Below, piece after piece: positions 1-8,526 of a stretch of DNA of 64,000 bases (the first letter of the stretch is position 1; every line of letters starts with the position of its first letter). Under the pieces are notes generated by a model. The model worked only from the letters and a program-made list of their open reading frames with translations. It did no database searches and was not told where the DNA came from. Source of the DNA: Paenibacillus agricola (GTDB taxonomy: Bacteria > Bacillota > Bacilli > Paenibacillales > NBRC-103111); the NCBI RefSeq assembly GCF_011440305.1, contig NZ_JAAOIW010000002.1, positions 302,084-366,083 of the forward strand, read 5' to 3'. The position numbers and the translations under genes are program-made.

Positions 1-810
1 AGCCAGCGACTGTGTATTCGGGGCTTCAGGCTTAGCAGGCAGCTGCTGGATAGCCTGATTGCCTACCAAATCCTCCGCAGCTTGCGCCGCAGCATCGAGA
101 AGGTCGACATCGAATTGAACCTCGACTCTCCCAGCTTCGGATTGCATCTCTTTGAAGGAGCGCACATCAAGTAGCTTGCCATTCTGAATAATGGCTACCC
201 GGTCACACATCAGCTCCATCTCCGAGAGCAAATGGCTGGATACGATGACAGCGAGCCCTTCCTCCCTGGAAAGCTTCCGCAAATAATCACGTAGCTCGCG
301 GATCCCTTCCGGATCCAGACCATTCGTCGGCTCGTCCAATATGAGCACGGACGGACGGTGCAAAATAGCTTGCGCCACTCCAAGGCGCTGGCGCATCCCA
401 AGCGAATACGTTTTCACTTTATCATGAATCCGATAGTCGAGCTTGACCAAGGCAATAACTTCCTGTAGCCGTTCTTCCGTAATTCCAGGGATCATTCGGG
501 CAAAATGCTGCAAATTCTGATATCCACTCAAAAATTTATAAAATTCGGGATTTTCAACAATCGCTCCCACATGCCTCATCGCTTGTTCGAAATCCTGCTT
601 TATATTGTGGCCTTTAACCAATATTTCACCCTCGGTTGTGGACATCAGCCCCACGATCATCCGAATGGTCGTTGTTTTGCCTGCACCATTAGGTCCCAGA
701 AAGCCAAAGACCTCACCTGGCTGCACATCAAAAGACAGACGATCAATGATCGTTTTGGACCCAATCCGTTTGGACACATTACGTAGTTGTACAACACAAT
801 TTGATTCCAT
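1..810 (-). CDS. ABC transporter ATP-binding protein (partial, C-terminus outside window)
   Basis: This is the ATPase of an ABC exporter of the BcrA/ABC-2 type and hydrolyses ATP at the inner face of the membrane. Visible in order are Walker A GPNGAGKTT at residues 39-47, the signature SLGMRQ near residue 145, Walker B LILDEPTNG and the switch region IVSSH. The reading frame is open to the window edge, so 270 codons are seen and the end is missing. The start is the ATG at 808-810, behind GGAGGT only three bases away, which is tight. The permease partner is expected further left, outside the window. The substrate cannot be told from the ATPase; lantibiotic or bacitracin-type export is only a family guess. 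Confidence 0.9.
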   Translation of the reverse strand, partial: MESNCVVQLRNVSKRIGSKTIIDRLSFDVQPGEVFGFLGPNGAGKTTTIRMIVGLMSTTEGEILVKGHNIKQDFEQAMRHVGAIVENPEFYKFLSGYQNLQHFARMIPGITEERLQEVIALVKLDYRIHDKVKTYSLGMRQRLGVAQAILHRPSVLILDEPTNGLDPEGIRELRDYLRKLSREEGLAVIVSSHLLSEMELMCDRVAIIQNGKLLDVRSFKEMQSEAGRVEVQFDVDLLDAAAQAAEDLVGNQAIQQLPAKPEAPNTQSLA

Positions 811-943
811 GAGACCTCCAGCAAAATAAGGATAGGGTAACTTTTCAGGAAAAGTATACCATACCCTCTATTGTAGACCAACCACTCTATGCAAATACTA
901 CTAACTTAGCCCGCTTCTGTTTACTTCTGCTTATTATTTCTGC

Positions 944-1849
944 TTAATGGATATCTTTCTTTTTAAAACGCCCGCCCTTGACATCATGGATATTGCCTAC
1001 TGCCAAAAAGGCTTTTGGGTCATAGTCCTCTACAATCGACTTCATCTTGGCTTCCTCCAAACGGGTGATGACGCAAAAGATAACTCGTTTCTCTCCGCCT
1101 GTAAAGCCGCCTTCGCCATTTAAATAAGTAACCCCCCGACCCAGACGGTCAAGGATCGCTTCGCCAATTTCCCGGTAGGAATCACTTATGATCCAGACGG
1201 ACTTGGACTCATCAAAGCCTTCTATTGTAATGTCGATCATTTTAAACGCTATATAATAAGCAATTAATGAGTACATAGCGTGGTCCCAGCCAAAGACGAA
1301 GCCAGCGCTAGCCAGTATAAATAGATTAAAAAACATCACGATCTCACCAACGGAAAACGGTGATTTTTTGTTGACGAGGATAGCTACGATTTCCGTACCG
1401 TCAAGCGACCCCCCATAGCGGATCACCATCCCAACACCAACACCTAGTATCATGCCTCCAAATACGGCCGCCAGCAGCGGGTCAATCGTCAGGGGTGGAA
1501 CGGGGTGCAGCAGCGTTGTGCCAATCGACATCACCGCAACACCAACTACTGTGGACAAGGCAAAGGTTTTCCCGATTTGCTTATAACCCAGAAAAAAGAA
1601 AGGCAGGTTGAGCACAAATAAGAAGATACCCAAAGGAACGGAGGTGAGATGGGACAAAATAATCGAAATGCCCACAACGCCACCATCAATAATATTGTTC
1701 GGAACCAAAAATATTTCTAAGCCTACAGCAACGAGGCTTGCTCCTAGCAATATAAAAATAGCACGTTTGATTAATTGGACACGTGTTGCTCTGGAATGCT
1801 GCGGGGTAATGATTCCTGCTGAATTACTTGGGATCGGTTTTGATGACAA
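944..1849 (-). CDS. YitT family membrane protein with C-terminal DUF2179 domain
   Basis: A 301-residue protein with about five or six hydrophobic segments in its first 190 residues, followed by a soluble C-terminal domain (from about WIISDSYREIGEAILDRLGRG) like the DUF2179 domain of the YitT/YebE family. The molecular function of the family is not established. The frame is open further upstream, but the extra N-terminus is not membrane-like and overlaps the preceding gene. I chose the TTG at 1847-1849 because AAGGAGG lies eight bases before it. The start lies 26 bases inside the preceding small gene (1824-2060), so the two are probably translationally coupled. No gene downstream on this strand before the ABC ATPase (minus, 810) suggests a larger operon. 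Confidence 0.85.
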   Translation of the reverse strand: MSSKPIPSNSAGIITPQHSRATRVQLIKRAIFILLGASLVAVGLEIFLVPNNIIDGGVVGISIILSHLTSVPLGIFLFVLNLPFFFLGYKQIGKTFALSTVVGVAVMSIGTTLLHPVPPLTIDPLLAAVFGGMILGVGVGMVIRYGGSLDGTEIVAILVNKKSPFSVGEIVMFFNLFILASAGFVFGWDHAMYSLIAYYIAFKMIDITIEGFDESKSVWIISDSYREIGEAILDRLGRGVTYLNGEGGFTGGEKRVIFCVITRLEEAKMKSIVEDYDPKAFLAVGNIHDVKGGRFKKKDIH

Positions 1850-2060
1850 CCTCAACCCCTCCTTCGCACGCTTGACCCAGCAGCCCGAACTCCATCCAAA
1901 TTTCACGAATAATGAGATCCGTAGCAGAGAGCTGCCCGCGGATGAATTCTTGAGATTGCTCCATGCCCTGCATCTCAAGCTGCGCGGTCAAAGCCTGTTT
2001 GCGTACTTGCAGCCGTTCTAAGTAGTGTTCAATCTTAGATTTGCGATACGTTTCTGCCAT
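1824..2060 (-). CDS. small coiled-coil-like protein upstream of YitT protein
   Basis: A 78-residue charged helical protein beginning MAETYRKSKIEHYLERL, without signal peptide or membrane segment. I do not recognise a family. The helix-rich pattern with regular Leu/Ile spacing suggests a short coiled coil. The start is the ATG at 2058-2060, with AAAGGAG about 11 bases upstream; a GTG 12 bases earlier is a second possibility. Its last 26 bases overlap the start of the YitT-type gene, so the two form an operon and this protein may regulate or partner the membrane protein. That role is inferred from position only. Confidence 0.7.
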   Translation of the reverse strand: MAETYRKSKIEHYLERLQVRKQALTAQLEMQGMEQSQEFIRGQLSATDLIIREIWMEFGLLGQACEGGVEVVIKTDPK

Positions 2061-2204
2061 AACAAAGCTCACTCCTTTTCCATAACCTATTCTTATATTG
2101 TATTCAGTTGTATACAATAAATCAATTTATTTTCAAAAATTAATGTTCTGCCAGTTAAACGGATAACCTACTACTAATTCTGTTATTTAAGGAGCTGATA
2201 TTAG

Positions 2205-2696
2205 GTGAAAACCATCGTTCATGTTCTCGTTTTTGGATTACTTCTGCTGACAACGGCAGGCTGTGGCAACAAGGGTTCCGAGCCGCAGCAGCCGGGTACC
2301 TCTAAGGGGCAATCGACTGATCAACAGCAAGCGCCAGGCAAATCAATCGACTCTGAGCTTAAGGAACAGTTGAAGATGTACAAGGAAATTAAGCAATATA
2401 AATTTGACGAGGCCGAGAAGGTTCGGAAAGCGGAGAAGGAGCAAATGAAGAAGCTTCTAGATGAGAAGGATAAGCAAGCGGACCAGATCATACAAGAAAA
2501 TGAAGCGCAAAGTAGCGGGTCTAGCCAAGGAAAGGATCAAGAGCAGGAGCAGGATCAAGAGCAGGATCAAGGGCAAGGGCAAGAGCAAGAGCAAGAGCAA
2601 GGGCAAGATCAAGGGCAAGATCAAGGGCAAGATCAAGGGCAAGATCAAGGGCAAGATCAAGGGCAAGATCAAGAGCAAGAGCAAGATCAAGGGTAA
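2205..2696 (+). CDS. lipoprotein with Gln/Asp/Glu repeat tail
   Basis: A 163-residue putative lipoprotein. The signal peptide ends in the lipobox LTTAGC (Cys20), so it should be lipid-anchored outside the membrane. Residues 50-100 form a highly charged helix (EKVRKAEKEQMKKLLDEK). From about residue 108 to the end the chain is built almost only of Gln, Asp, Glu and Gly in a repeating GQDQ pattern encoded by a 12-bp DNA repeat. It starts at GTG with AAGGAG 10 bases upstream. The stop TAA arises inside the DNA repeat (CAA changed to TAA), and a second identical stop follows 12 bases later, so the tail has been shortened. Function unknown. It is divergent from the YitT operon. Confidence 0.8.
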   Translation: MKTIVHVLVFGLLLLTTAGCGNKGSEPQQPGTSKGQSTDQQQAPGKSIDSELKEQLKMYKEIKQYKFDEAEKVRKAEKEQMKKLLDEKDKQADQIIQENEAQSSGSSQGKDQEQEQDQEQDQGQGQEQEQEQGQDQGQDQGQDQGQDQGQDQGQDQEQEQDQG

Positions 2697-2727
2697 GATC
2701 AAGGGTAAGATCAGGGCAGGATCAAGA
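2530..2727 (+). repeat. 12-bp coding minisatellite GATCAAGGGCAA
   Basis: Regular 12-bp units start at 2607, 2619, 2631, 2643, 2655 and 2667, flanked by degenerate 6-bp GAGCAA/GATCAA units. The period is a multiple of three, so unit gain or loss keeps the lipoprotein frame. Stop codons at 2694-2696 and 2706-2708 lie inside units, and the pattern continues past the stop to about 2727. Confidence 0.9.
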
Positions 2728-2929
2728 AAAAGAAAACTAGGATCCATGAGCAATTTGATCCAAGCTGCAGCCTTTTCTGAAAGATCGTTAATGAGCTAGC
2801 CTGTAGAATGCTTGCCACTTGACTATCGGTATAGGCAATTTAGAACCAATTCCTTGGTTTAAGTGGAAATTCGTTGTTATTTCCGCTAAGCTTAAGAGAT
2901 ACCGATTTCAAGGGAGGACATTTACATAT

Positions 2930-3676
2930 ATGAGGCCGATTCTCGAAGTGGATGGCATTACTGGCGGCTACAGCCGCTTGCAGCCTGTGCTGCATAACTT
3001 AAGCTTTCATGTGCAGCCGGGAGAGATGATTGGCTTAATCGGCTTAAACGGGGCAGGCAAAAGCACGACCATTAAGCATATCCTTGGCTTGATGCTTCCC
3101 CATGAAGGAGAAATTCGCCTTAAGGGCCAGACGTTAGCCAACTCGCAGGAGCAATACCGCCAAACCTTTGCGTATGTGCCCGAAAGTCCACTATTATATG
3201 AGGAATTAAATGTTCGTGAGCATATGGAGATGGCCGCGATGGCTTACGGCTTGGAGCGGGCTGACTATGAGCAGCGGGCTGAGGTATTGCTTAAGCAGTT
3301 TCAGATGGACACCTACAAAGAACGGCTGTCCTCGCACTTATCCAAGGGGATGCGCCAAAAGGTGATGATCCTGTGCGCCTTTCTTGTACAACCTGAGCTG
3401 TACATCATCGATGAGCCTTTCCTGGGGCTCGATCCGCTCAGCATGCGCTCCTTGCTGGAGCTACTGGTTAGCGTGAAGCAAAGCGGCGCGTCTATACTGA
3501 TCAGCTCGCATATTTTGGCTACGATTGAGCGTTACTGCGACCGCTTTCTCGTGCTGCACCAAGGTAAGCTGATTGCCTCGGGGCCTGTCGAAGCGTTGCA
3601 GGCAGAGGCTGGACTGCCTGGGGCTTCCTTGGACGACCTCTTTTACGAGTTGGTTACAAGGGGCGAGCCGCGATGA
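2930..3676 (+). CDS. ecsA: EcsA-like ABC transporter ATP-binding protein
   Basis: A 248-residue ABC ATPase with Walker A GLNGAGKST (about residues 39-47), signature LSKGMRQK, Walker B IIDEPFLGLDP and the switch histidine in ISSH. The adjoining permease resembles EcsB, which supports EcsA. In Bacillus subtilis EcsAB influences protein secretion, regulated intramembrane proteolysis and competence; the transported substrate is uncertain. The frame is open upstream to 2819, but the ATG at 2930 begins the conserved domain and has GGGAGG about 12 bases before it. It overlaps the permease gene by four bases (ATGA), indicating translational coupling. Confidence 0.9.
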   Translation: MRPILEVDGITGGYSRLQPVLHNLSFHVQPGEMIGLIGLNGAGKSTTIKHILGLMLPHEGEIRLKGQTLANSQEQYRQTFAYVPESPLLYEELNVREHMEMAAMAYGLERADYEQRAEVLLKQFQMDTYKERLSSHLSKGMRQKVMILCAFLVQPELYIIDEPFLGLDPLSMRSLLELLVSVKQSGASILISSHILATIERYCDRFLVLHQGKLIASGPVEALQAEAGLPGASLDDLFYELVTRGEPR

Positions 3677-4857
3677 TGGATACGAAAGCCTTGTACTACC
3701 GCCGCCAAGCGGAATTTATGAAGGAAATCCGACCCTACCTGCATTACGCATTGCAAAGTATAGCCATCGCTGCTGGTATCGGGTTTCTACTCTTTTCCTT
3801 CGGCTACCGGCAGTTCCTGCAATGGGTAACGCCGGAATTCCCTTGGCAGCTGGCGGCGACCGCCTGCATGCTTATTATTTTGGGCGGCGGCCGGGTGCGC
3901 ACCTATTTGCAGCTGGCGGACACGCTATTCCTGCTGCCGCAGGAATCGGCGATGAGCGCCTACCTGCAATCCGCTATGCGCCGTGCCGGCGTCATTCAAG
4001 CCATCTTCGTCACCATAGCATGGCTGCTGGTTTGGCCAATGTACCACAAGCTCGCTCCATCAAGCGGCTGGTTATTCCTGCTGATGCTCATCGTATGGCT
4101 GGTGTTCAAGCAGGTGATGCTGTTCGGCAAGTGGACGGAGCTCCAGCTGCAGGAGCAGCCTACACGGCTCTGGTTTATGCTGCTACGCTGGTCGCTATGC
4201 GCGGCACTCACGTATGCGGTGTTCGCGCTGGACCCAGCCTACGGCATCGGCCTCTTGGCAGCAGGCTCGATTGGCTATCTCGGGCTGCTGCGCCTTCCGC
4301 GGCAGCATAAAGTGCATTGGAGCCTGCTCATTGATATGGAGCTGCGCCATAAAGCAAGCATTTACCGGATGCTCAACCTGTTTATCGACGTTCCCGAGCT
4401 GCAGGGCAAAGCAAGAAATATGCGCTGGTTAAACGGACTTGTTCGATTGATCCCGTTTCAACGTAAGGGAGCGTATTCGTATTTATATACACTGGTTTGG
4501 CTGCGCTCTGAGCTATTCGGGATTACTTGCCGCTTTGTCGTGATCGGTTTTTTCATGATGCTGGCCTTTGACAACAATATATTCATAGCAGTGTTATACG
4601 CAGGAATTGCCTGCTTCAGTGCGATTCAATTGGCAGACCTCAAACGCTATTATCGCGAAAATCTGTGGCAGCATATTTACCCGCTGGCTCCACAGCTGCG
4701 AAATCGCTCCGTAAGCACCGTGCGCTCGATTATTCATTTAGCGTCAATCGTCTTGGTGGCGATCCCGGCTTTTTTCACAATGTCTTCACAGATCTATGCG
4801 GCTGGCATGCTGCTTATTGCGGCAGCCATTTCCTTGCTTTACCATCGTTTCCGATAA
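3673..4857 (+). CDS. ecsB: EcsB-like ABC transporter permease
   Basis: A 394-residue integral membrane protein with hydrophobic segments near residues 28-48, 55-75, 105-125, 130-150, 170-210, 290-330 and 355-392. Its length and layout fit the EcsB family, the membrane partner of EcsA. It starts within the last codon of ecsA (shared ATGA), so the two proteins are made together. Family knowledge links EcsB to secretion and membrane-protease activity. The middle region (about residues 215-280) is basic and cytoplasmic. Confidence 0.88.
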   Translation: MMDTKALYYRRQAEFMKEIRPYLHYALQSIAIAAGIGFLLFSFGYRQFLQWVTPEFPWQLAATACMLIILGGGRVRTYLQLADTLFLLPQESAMSAYLQSAMRRAGVIQAIFVTIAWLLVWPMYHKLAPSSGWLFLLMLIVWLVFKQVMLFGKWTELQLQEQPTRLWFMLLRWSLCAALTYAVFALDPAYGIGLLAAGSIGYLGLLRLPRQHKVHWSLLIDMELRHKASIYRMLNLFIDVPELQGKARNMRWLNGLVRLIPFQRKGAYSYLYTLVWLRSELFGITCRFVVIGFFMMLAFDNNIFIAVLYAGIACFSAIQLADLKRYYRENLWQHIYPLAPQLRNRSVSTVRSIIHLASIVLVAIPAFFTMSSQIYAAGMLLIAAAISLLYHRFR

Positions 4858-4940
4858 CCAATCGCCATCATGGATCGTTCAATGTCCACCATGCTGGCCT
4901 ACTACCCACGCCAACCTTATTTTATGGAAGGAATTTGCCC

Positions 4941-5888
4941 ATGCGACCTACTCCCACAATATCCAGAGCTCCGCACCCCCGCCTCCCCCTCAAGAGGGTA
5001 CTGTGGGCTTTTATTATTTTGATTCTAATTCTTGCCCTTACCAGCGCTGGCGTTTCTACTTATGTAGGGTGGAAGCTGACCCATCCGGCACGCAAGGCGC
5101 TCACGGACAGCCCTGACAAGCATGGCTTAGCTTTTACGCCTATCGAATTTACTAGCCGCACCAAGGATGTGCGCTTAAGCGGCTGGTTTTTACCCTCGGC
5201 AACGCCATCGACGCCAGAGAAGCTGACCGTCATTATGGCTCATGGCTACAGGGAGAACCGGCTGCATAGTGGAGCCGAAGCGCTAAAGCTTGCTAAGGAG
5301 CTGGTGGCGCAAGATTTTAATGTCATGATGTTCGACTTCCGCAATTCAGGTGAATCTGGCGGCAGCTTAACGACCGTTGGTTATTTGGAGAAGCATGACC
5401 TGTTAGGCGCTATCGATTGGGTTCGCACGAACCATCCGGGGCGGATCGCTTTGCACGGATTTTCGATGGGGGCCACAACCTCGTTGCTTGCTGCAGCCGA
5501 GGAGCCAGATATTGTGGGCGTTGTCGCGGATAGCCCATTCAACCATCTGACACGTTATTTAGAGGATAACCTGCCGGTCTGGTCGCATCTGCCTAATTAT
5601 CCTTATACACCACTAATTTTGACCATATTGCCGCCCTTAACGAAGATAGATCCCGACCAGGTTGATGCTTTGAGCGCCGTCGACCGCGTTTATCCACGCC
5701 CCGTTTTGTTCATTCACAGCTCAGAAGATGGTTCAATTCCGTATCTGAACAGTGAGTCGATGTGGGCGAAGCATCCGGATAAATTCGAAATTTGGCAAAC
5801 CAGCGGCAAAGAGCATGCACGTTCCCATGCCAAGTTTGCGAAGGAATATGAGGCAAAGGTTATTGAATTCTATAACAAGCTGCGGTGA
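4941..5888 (+). CDS. membrane-anchored alpha/beta hydrolase
   Basis: A 315-residue alpha/beta-fold hydrolase with one N-terminal membrane anchor (about residues 20-42), so the catalytic domain is probably extracytoplasmic. The nucleophile elbow is GFSMGA, with Ser near residue 177. The oxyanion region is MAHGYRENR, a late Asp is in HSSEDGSIP, and the closing His is likely in GKEHARSH. It resembles the YqkD/BAAT-type serine hydrolases; the substrate is unknown. The ATG at 4941 was chosen because GGAAGGAA sits seven bases before it and the anchor begins there. It follows ecsB by 83 bases and may be in the same operon. Confidence 0.85.
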   Translation: MRPTPTISRAPHPRLPLKRVLWAFIILILILALTSAGVSTYVGWKLTHPARKALTDSPDKHGLAFTPIEFTSRTKDVRLSGWFLPSATPSTPEKLTVIMAHGYRENRLHSGAEALKLAKELVAQDFNVMMFDFRNSGESGGSLTTVGYLEKHDLLGAIDWVRTNHPGRIALHGFSMGATTSLLAAAEEPDIVGVVADSPFNHLTRYLEDNLPVWSHLPNYPYTPLILTILPPLTKIDPDQVDALSAVDRVYPRPVLFIHSSEDGSIPYLNSESMWAKHPDKFEIWQTSGKEHARSHAKFAKEYEAKVIEFYNKLR

Positions 5889-6010
5889 TACTTGACCCTC
5901 TTTGCCCATTTTCATGTAGGATAGAGATATCACGTATTTCGATCGGGTGTTTAAAGCCAAAACCTCGATGAAGCCCAATGCGTATATGAATATAGCATGC
6001 GGGAGCAGCT

Positions 6011-6049
6011 GTAAAAAAAGCCTAAACCTTAAGTCATAAAGGTTTAGGC
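6011..6049 (-). terminator. intrinsic terminator after lipoate ligase
   Basis: An 11-bp stem, GCCTAAACCTT (6020-6030) pairing with AAGGTTTAGGC (6039-6049), is followed on the minus strand by a run of seven T. It lies about 100 bases past the lipoate ligase stop. Confidence 0.85.
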
Positions 6050-6142
6050 CGTTTGGCATTGGGTTGGTGTTAACTTCGCTTGGCATTCATACAGAGTCTT
6101 CCACAGCCCCGCGGCTTCATGCTTCAACTTGACCCAGCACAC

Positions 6143-7159
6143 TTAATTCGCAGCAGGAATTTCCTGGAGCAGCAGTAAAGCAAGAAGCTCCTCCGCTGTA
6201 ATGGCTCCGAAATATTTGCTGAGGTCAACCTTCGCAAGCATGCTGCGCAGCTCAACCTCCTCATAGCGCACGCCAACCAGAAGTTCTTCAAGCTCGGCTA
6301 CATCGTAAGCACCAAAATAATCGCCAAGCATTCGTATATGGTGGATGTACCCTTCCTCCACCTGCAAACGCACATCGATAATGCCGGATGCAAATTTGAA
6401 CGCATTTTCAATATTACTTTTGGGCGACTTGCCATAATTCCATTCCCAGCTGCGGTATTGCTCATCAGCCAAACGATATACACTAGCCCATTCGTCCTCT
6501 GTCATTGGATACACGGGAATATCCTGTGGATCACATTGGAACACTTCAGCTTTTATTATCTCGCTAAACTTCTCAATCGTCATCGGCTCAGGCAGAAACT
6601 CCGATATATTAGCGACTCGTGAACGAACCGATTTCGTCGATTTCGATTGAATTTTCATCGGCTTTACATTCAAGGCAGATGCTACCTGTGCCAGCTGAGA
6701 ATCAAACAAAAGCGTACCATGCGTGAACATACGCCCCTTGGAGAAAAATTGCGCATTGCCGGAAATTTTACGTTCACCGACCTGAATATCATTACGTCCG
6801 GTAAGCGTTGCCTCGACACCGATTTTATTCAATGCATCCGTAACAGGCTTGGTGAATTTGCCAAAATTATGAAAGGATTGCCCATCATCCTTGGTCAGGA
6901 TGCTGTAATTCAAATTCCCATAATCGTGATACACGGCTCCACCTCCTGATAAACGGCGCACAATTTGGATATCGTGCTGCTTCACATAATCCGCATTAAT
7001 TTCTTCGACCGTATTCTGGTTTTTGCCAATAATAATGGATGGTTTGTTGATATAAAATAGCAAGCAGCTCTCATCCAGTGGTAAATTGCGCAGCACGTAC
7101 TCCTCCAAGGCAAGATTGATGGCAGGATCTGTAATTCCCTTATTATCTATAAACAGCAT
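6143..7159 (-). CDS. lplA: lipoate--protein ligase
   Basis: A 338-residue lipoate--protein ligase A. It activates lipoate with ATP and attaches it to the lipoyl domains of 2-oxoacid dehydrogenases and GcvH in the cytoplasm. The lipoate-binding loop RRLSGGGAVYHD is at residues 68-79, and the catalytic lysine motif GERKISGNAQ (Lys131) is present. The C-terminal accessory domain is also there, as in full-length LplA and LplJ. The start is ATG 7159 with GAGGG seven bases upstream; an earlier ATG at 7183 has no good ribosome site. It stands alone, with a terminator at 6011-6049. Confidence 0.93.
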   Translation of the reverse strand: MLFIDNKGITDPAINLALEEYVLRNLPLDESCLLFYINKPSIIIGKNQNTVEEINADYVKQHDIQIVRRLSGGGAVYHDYGNLNYSILTKDDGQSFHNFGKFTKPVTDALNKIGVEATLTGRNDIQVGERKISGNAQFFSKGRMFTHGTLLFDSQLAQVASALNVKPMKIQSKSTKSVRSRVANISEFLPEPMTIEKFSEIIKAEVFQCDPQDIPVYPMTEDEWASVYRLADEQYRSWEWNYGKSPKSNIENAFKFASGIIDVRLQVEEGYIHHIRMLGDYFGAYDVAELEELLVGVRYEEVELRSMLAKVDLSKYFGAITAEELLALLLLQEIPAAN

Positions 7160-7265
7160 GTAGCTACCCTCTCCATTCGGCATCTCTCGTATGTAGGTTA
7201 TTATATACTACTCCGTTGAAGAACTGTAACTGTGCAGGTGAGAGGTTCGGCAAGCCTGGGCATAC

Positions 7266-7293
7266 CAAAAAGAGCAGAACCGAAGTCCTGCCC
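7266..7293 (-). terminator. intrinsic terminator with TTCG loop
   Basis: On the minus strand GCAGGAC-TTCG-GTTCTGC (7274-7291) forms a 7-bp stem with a stable tetraloop, followed by TC and five T. It sits directly behind the Gfo/Idh dehydrogenase gene. Confidence 0.8.
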
Positions 7294-7316
7294 CATTTCC
7301 TATAAGTTGTAGCTGC

Positions 7317-8351
7317 TTACACAACGACCTCTGTCCCGCTATAAACAACCTTTTGGCCTGTCCGTGAGGATTCATAAATATCCATAACAAGACGGAAGCC
7401 ATTATAGCCTTCAGGACCGTCAATCCAGAATGGCTTACCTGCCAGCAGATGCTCATAAAAATCGCGAATTTGCAATTCGTGGCTCATGCCCCAGTACGAT
7501 TTCTCACCCATGGTGTTAGCCACAGGCTCTTCCAGAATGGTAAGCTTGCCATCCTGCTCCAAATACAGCGTATCTCCACGTTGTAGCAGTGTGGCTTGCT
7601 CGAACACAAGCTCCACCTCGACTGGTGAATTGCGCCCATAAGCATTAGTTGCATAAAAGACCGCTGTAGCTCCACTTTTGAATGAAATGTAAGCATGTGC
7701 TGAATCTTCTACTTCAATGATGCCCTCCAACGAATCCGTGGAGATCGAGCCTTTAACGAAGGCGATTTCGCCGCCCAGCCATTGCAGCAAATCCACCGTG
7801 TGAATTGATTGGTTGATCAGTACGCCGCCGCCTTCTGTTGCCCACTTGCCTTTCCATTCCGTTTCATAATAAGCCGACGTACGATTCCAGGTAACCAAGC
7901 CCTTCAAGCACACCAGCTTGCCATACTCGCCGGAATCAACAGCTTGCTTCATTCTACGGGAAGGGGCATTGTAGCGATTTTGAAAAATAACGCCCAATTG
8001 CACTTCTGGAAGCTCCGCGGCAGTTTGCAGCATCTTGTGTGCGGATTCCAGGTTTTCAGCCATTGGCTTTTCAGTTAGCACGTGCTTGCCCGCCTTCAAA
8101 GCATCAATCGTCATTGGGGAATGCAAATAATGCGCCGTGCACAAATGAACCACTTGGATATCTTCGCGTTTCAGCATCTCTTTATAGTCTGTGTAATAAT
8201 CGCAGCCATACTCTTCAGCAACTTTTTTGGCTAAAGCTTCATTAATATCTACAACCGCTTTCAATTGCGCCAGCTCAAGGCCTGCCAAAGCTTTCAAATG
8301 CACGCCCGAAATGGAACCGAGACCAATAATAGCTGTACCTAATGCTGTCAA
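7317..8351 (-). CDS. Gfo/Idh/MocA family oxidoreductase
   Basis: A 344-residue NAD(P)-dependent dehydrogenase of the Gfo/Idh/MocA family, which acts on sugars or polyols in the cytoplasm. The N-terminal Rossmann fold has GLGSISGVH near residue 11. The family EKP motif is in LTEKPMAEN near residue 95. The catalytic region GGGVLINQSIHTVDLLQWLGG carries the expected His near residue 181. The frame opens at GTG 8360, but that codon abuts the ribosome site. The TTG at 8349-8351 has AAGG eight bases upstream and is preferred. The divergent neighbour is an AraC-type sugar-responsive regulator, which probably controls it. Exact substrate unknown. Confidence 0.85.
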   Translation of the reverse strand: MTALGTAIIGLGSISGVHLKALAGLELAQLKAVVDINEALAKKVAEEYGCDYYTDYKEMLKREDIQVVHLCTAHYLHSPMTIDALKAGKHVLTEKPMAENLESAHKMLQTAAELPEVQLGVIFQNRYNAPSRRMKQAVDSGEYGKLVCLKGLVTWNRTSAYYETEWKGKWATEGGGVLINQSIHTVDLLQWLGGEIAFVKGSISTDSLEGIIEVEDSAHAYISFKSGATAVFYATNAYGRNSPVEVELVFEQATLLQRGDTLYLEQDGKLTILEEPVANTMGEKSYWGMSHELQIRDFYEHLLAGKPFWIDGPEGYNGFRLVMDIYESSRTGQKVVYSGTEVVV

Positions 8352-8526
8352 TCGAATCACCTTATTTCATAGGATTGGATACGCCTTCGCTCATAGCTTG
8401 AACATATCATTAAAGTTAGCTCTATAATGCAGTATAATAAAAACTAATACATTGCGTCAATTGTCGTCTTTCTTGCTTTTTTTGACTTTTTTCATAGATG
8501 ATAGCTTTTTAATGGAGGTTCTCGCT

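Noticed and set aside
2461-2799. Open frame rich in Lys/Ile/Gly repeats in the lipoprotein gene
   Set aside because: It is the other frame of the 12-bp repeat, with no ribosome site; the lipoprotein frame has a signal peptide and lipobox.
3573-4310. 245-codon plus-strand frame across the ecsA-ecsB junction
   Set aside because: It lies out of frame over two well-supported genes and has no recognisable domain.
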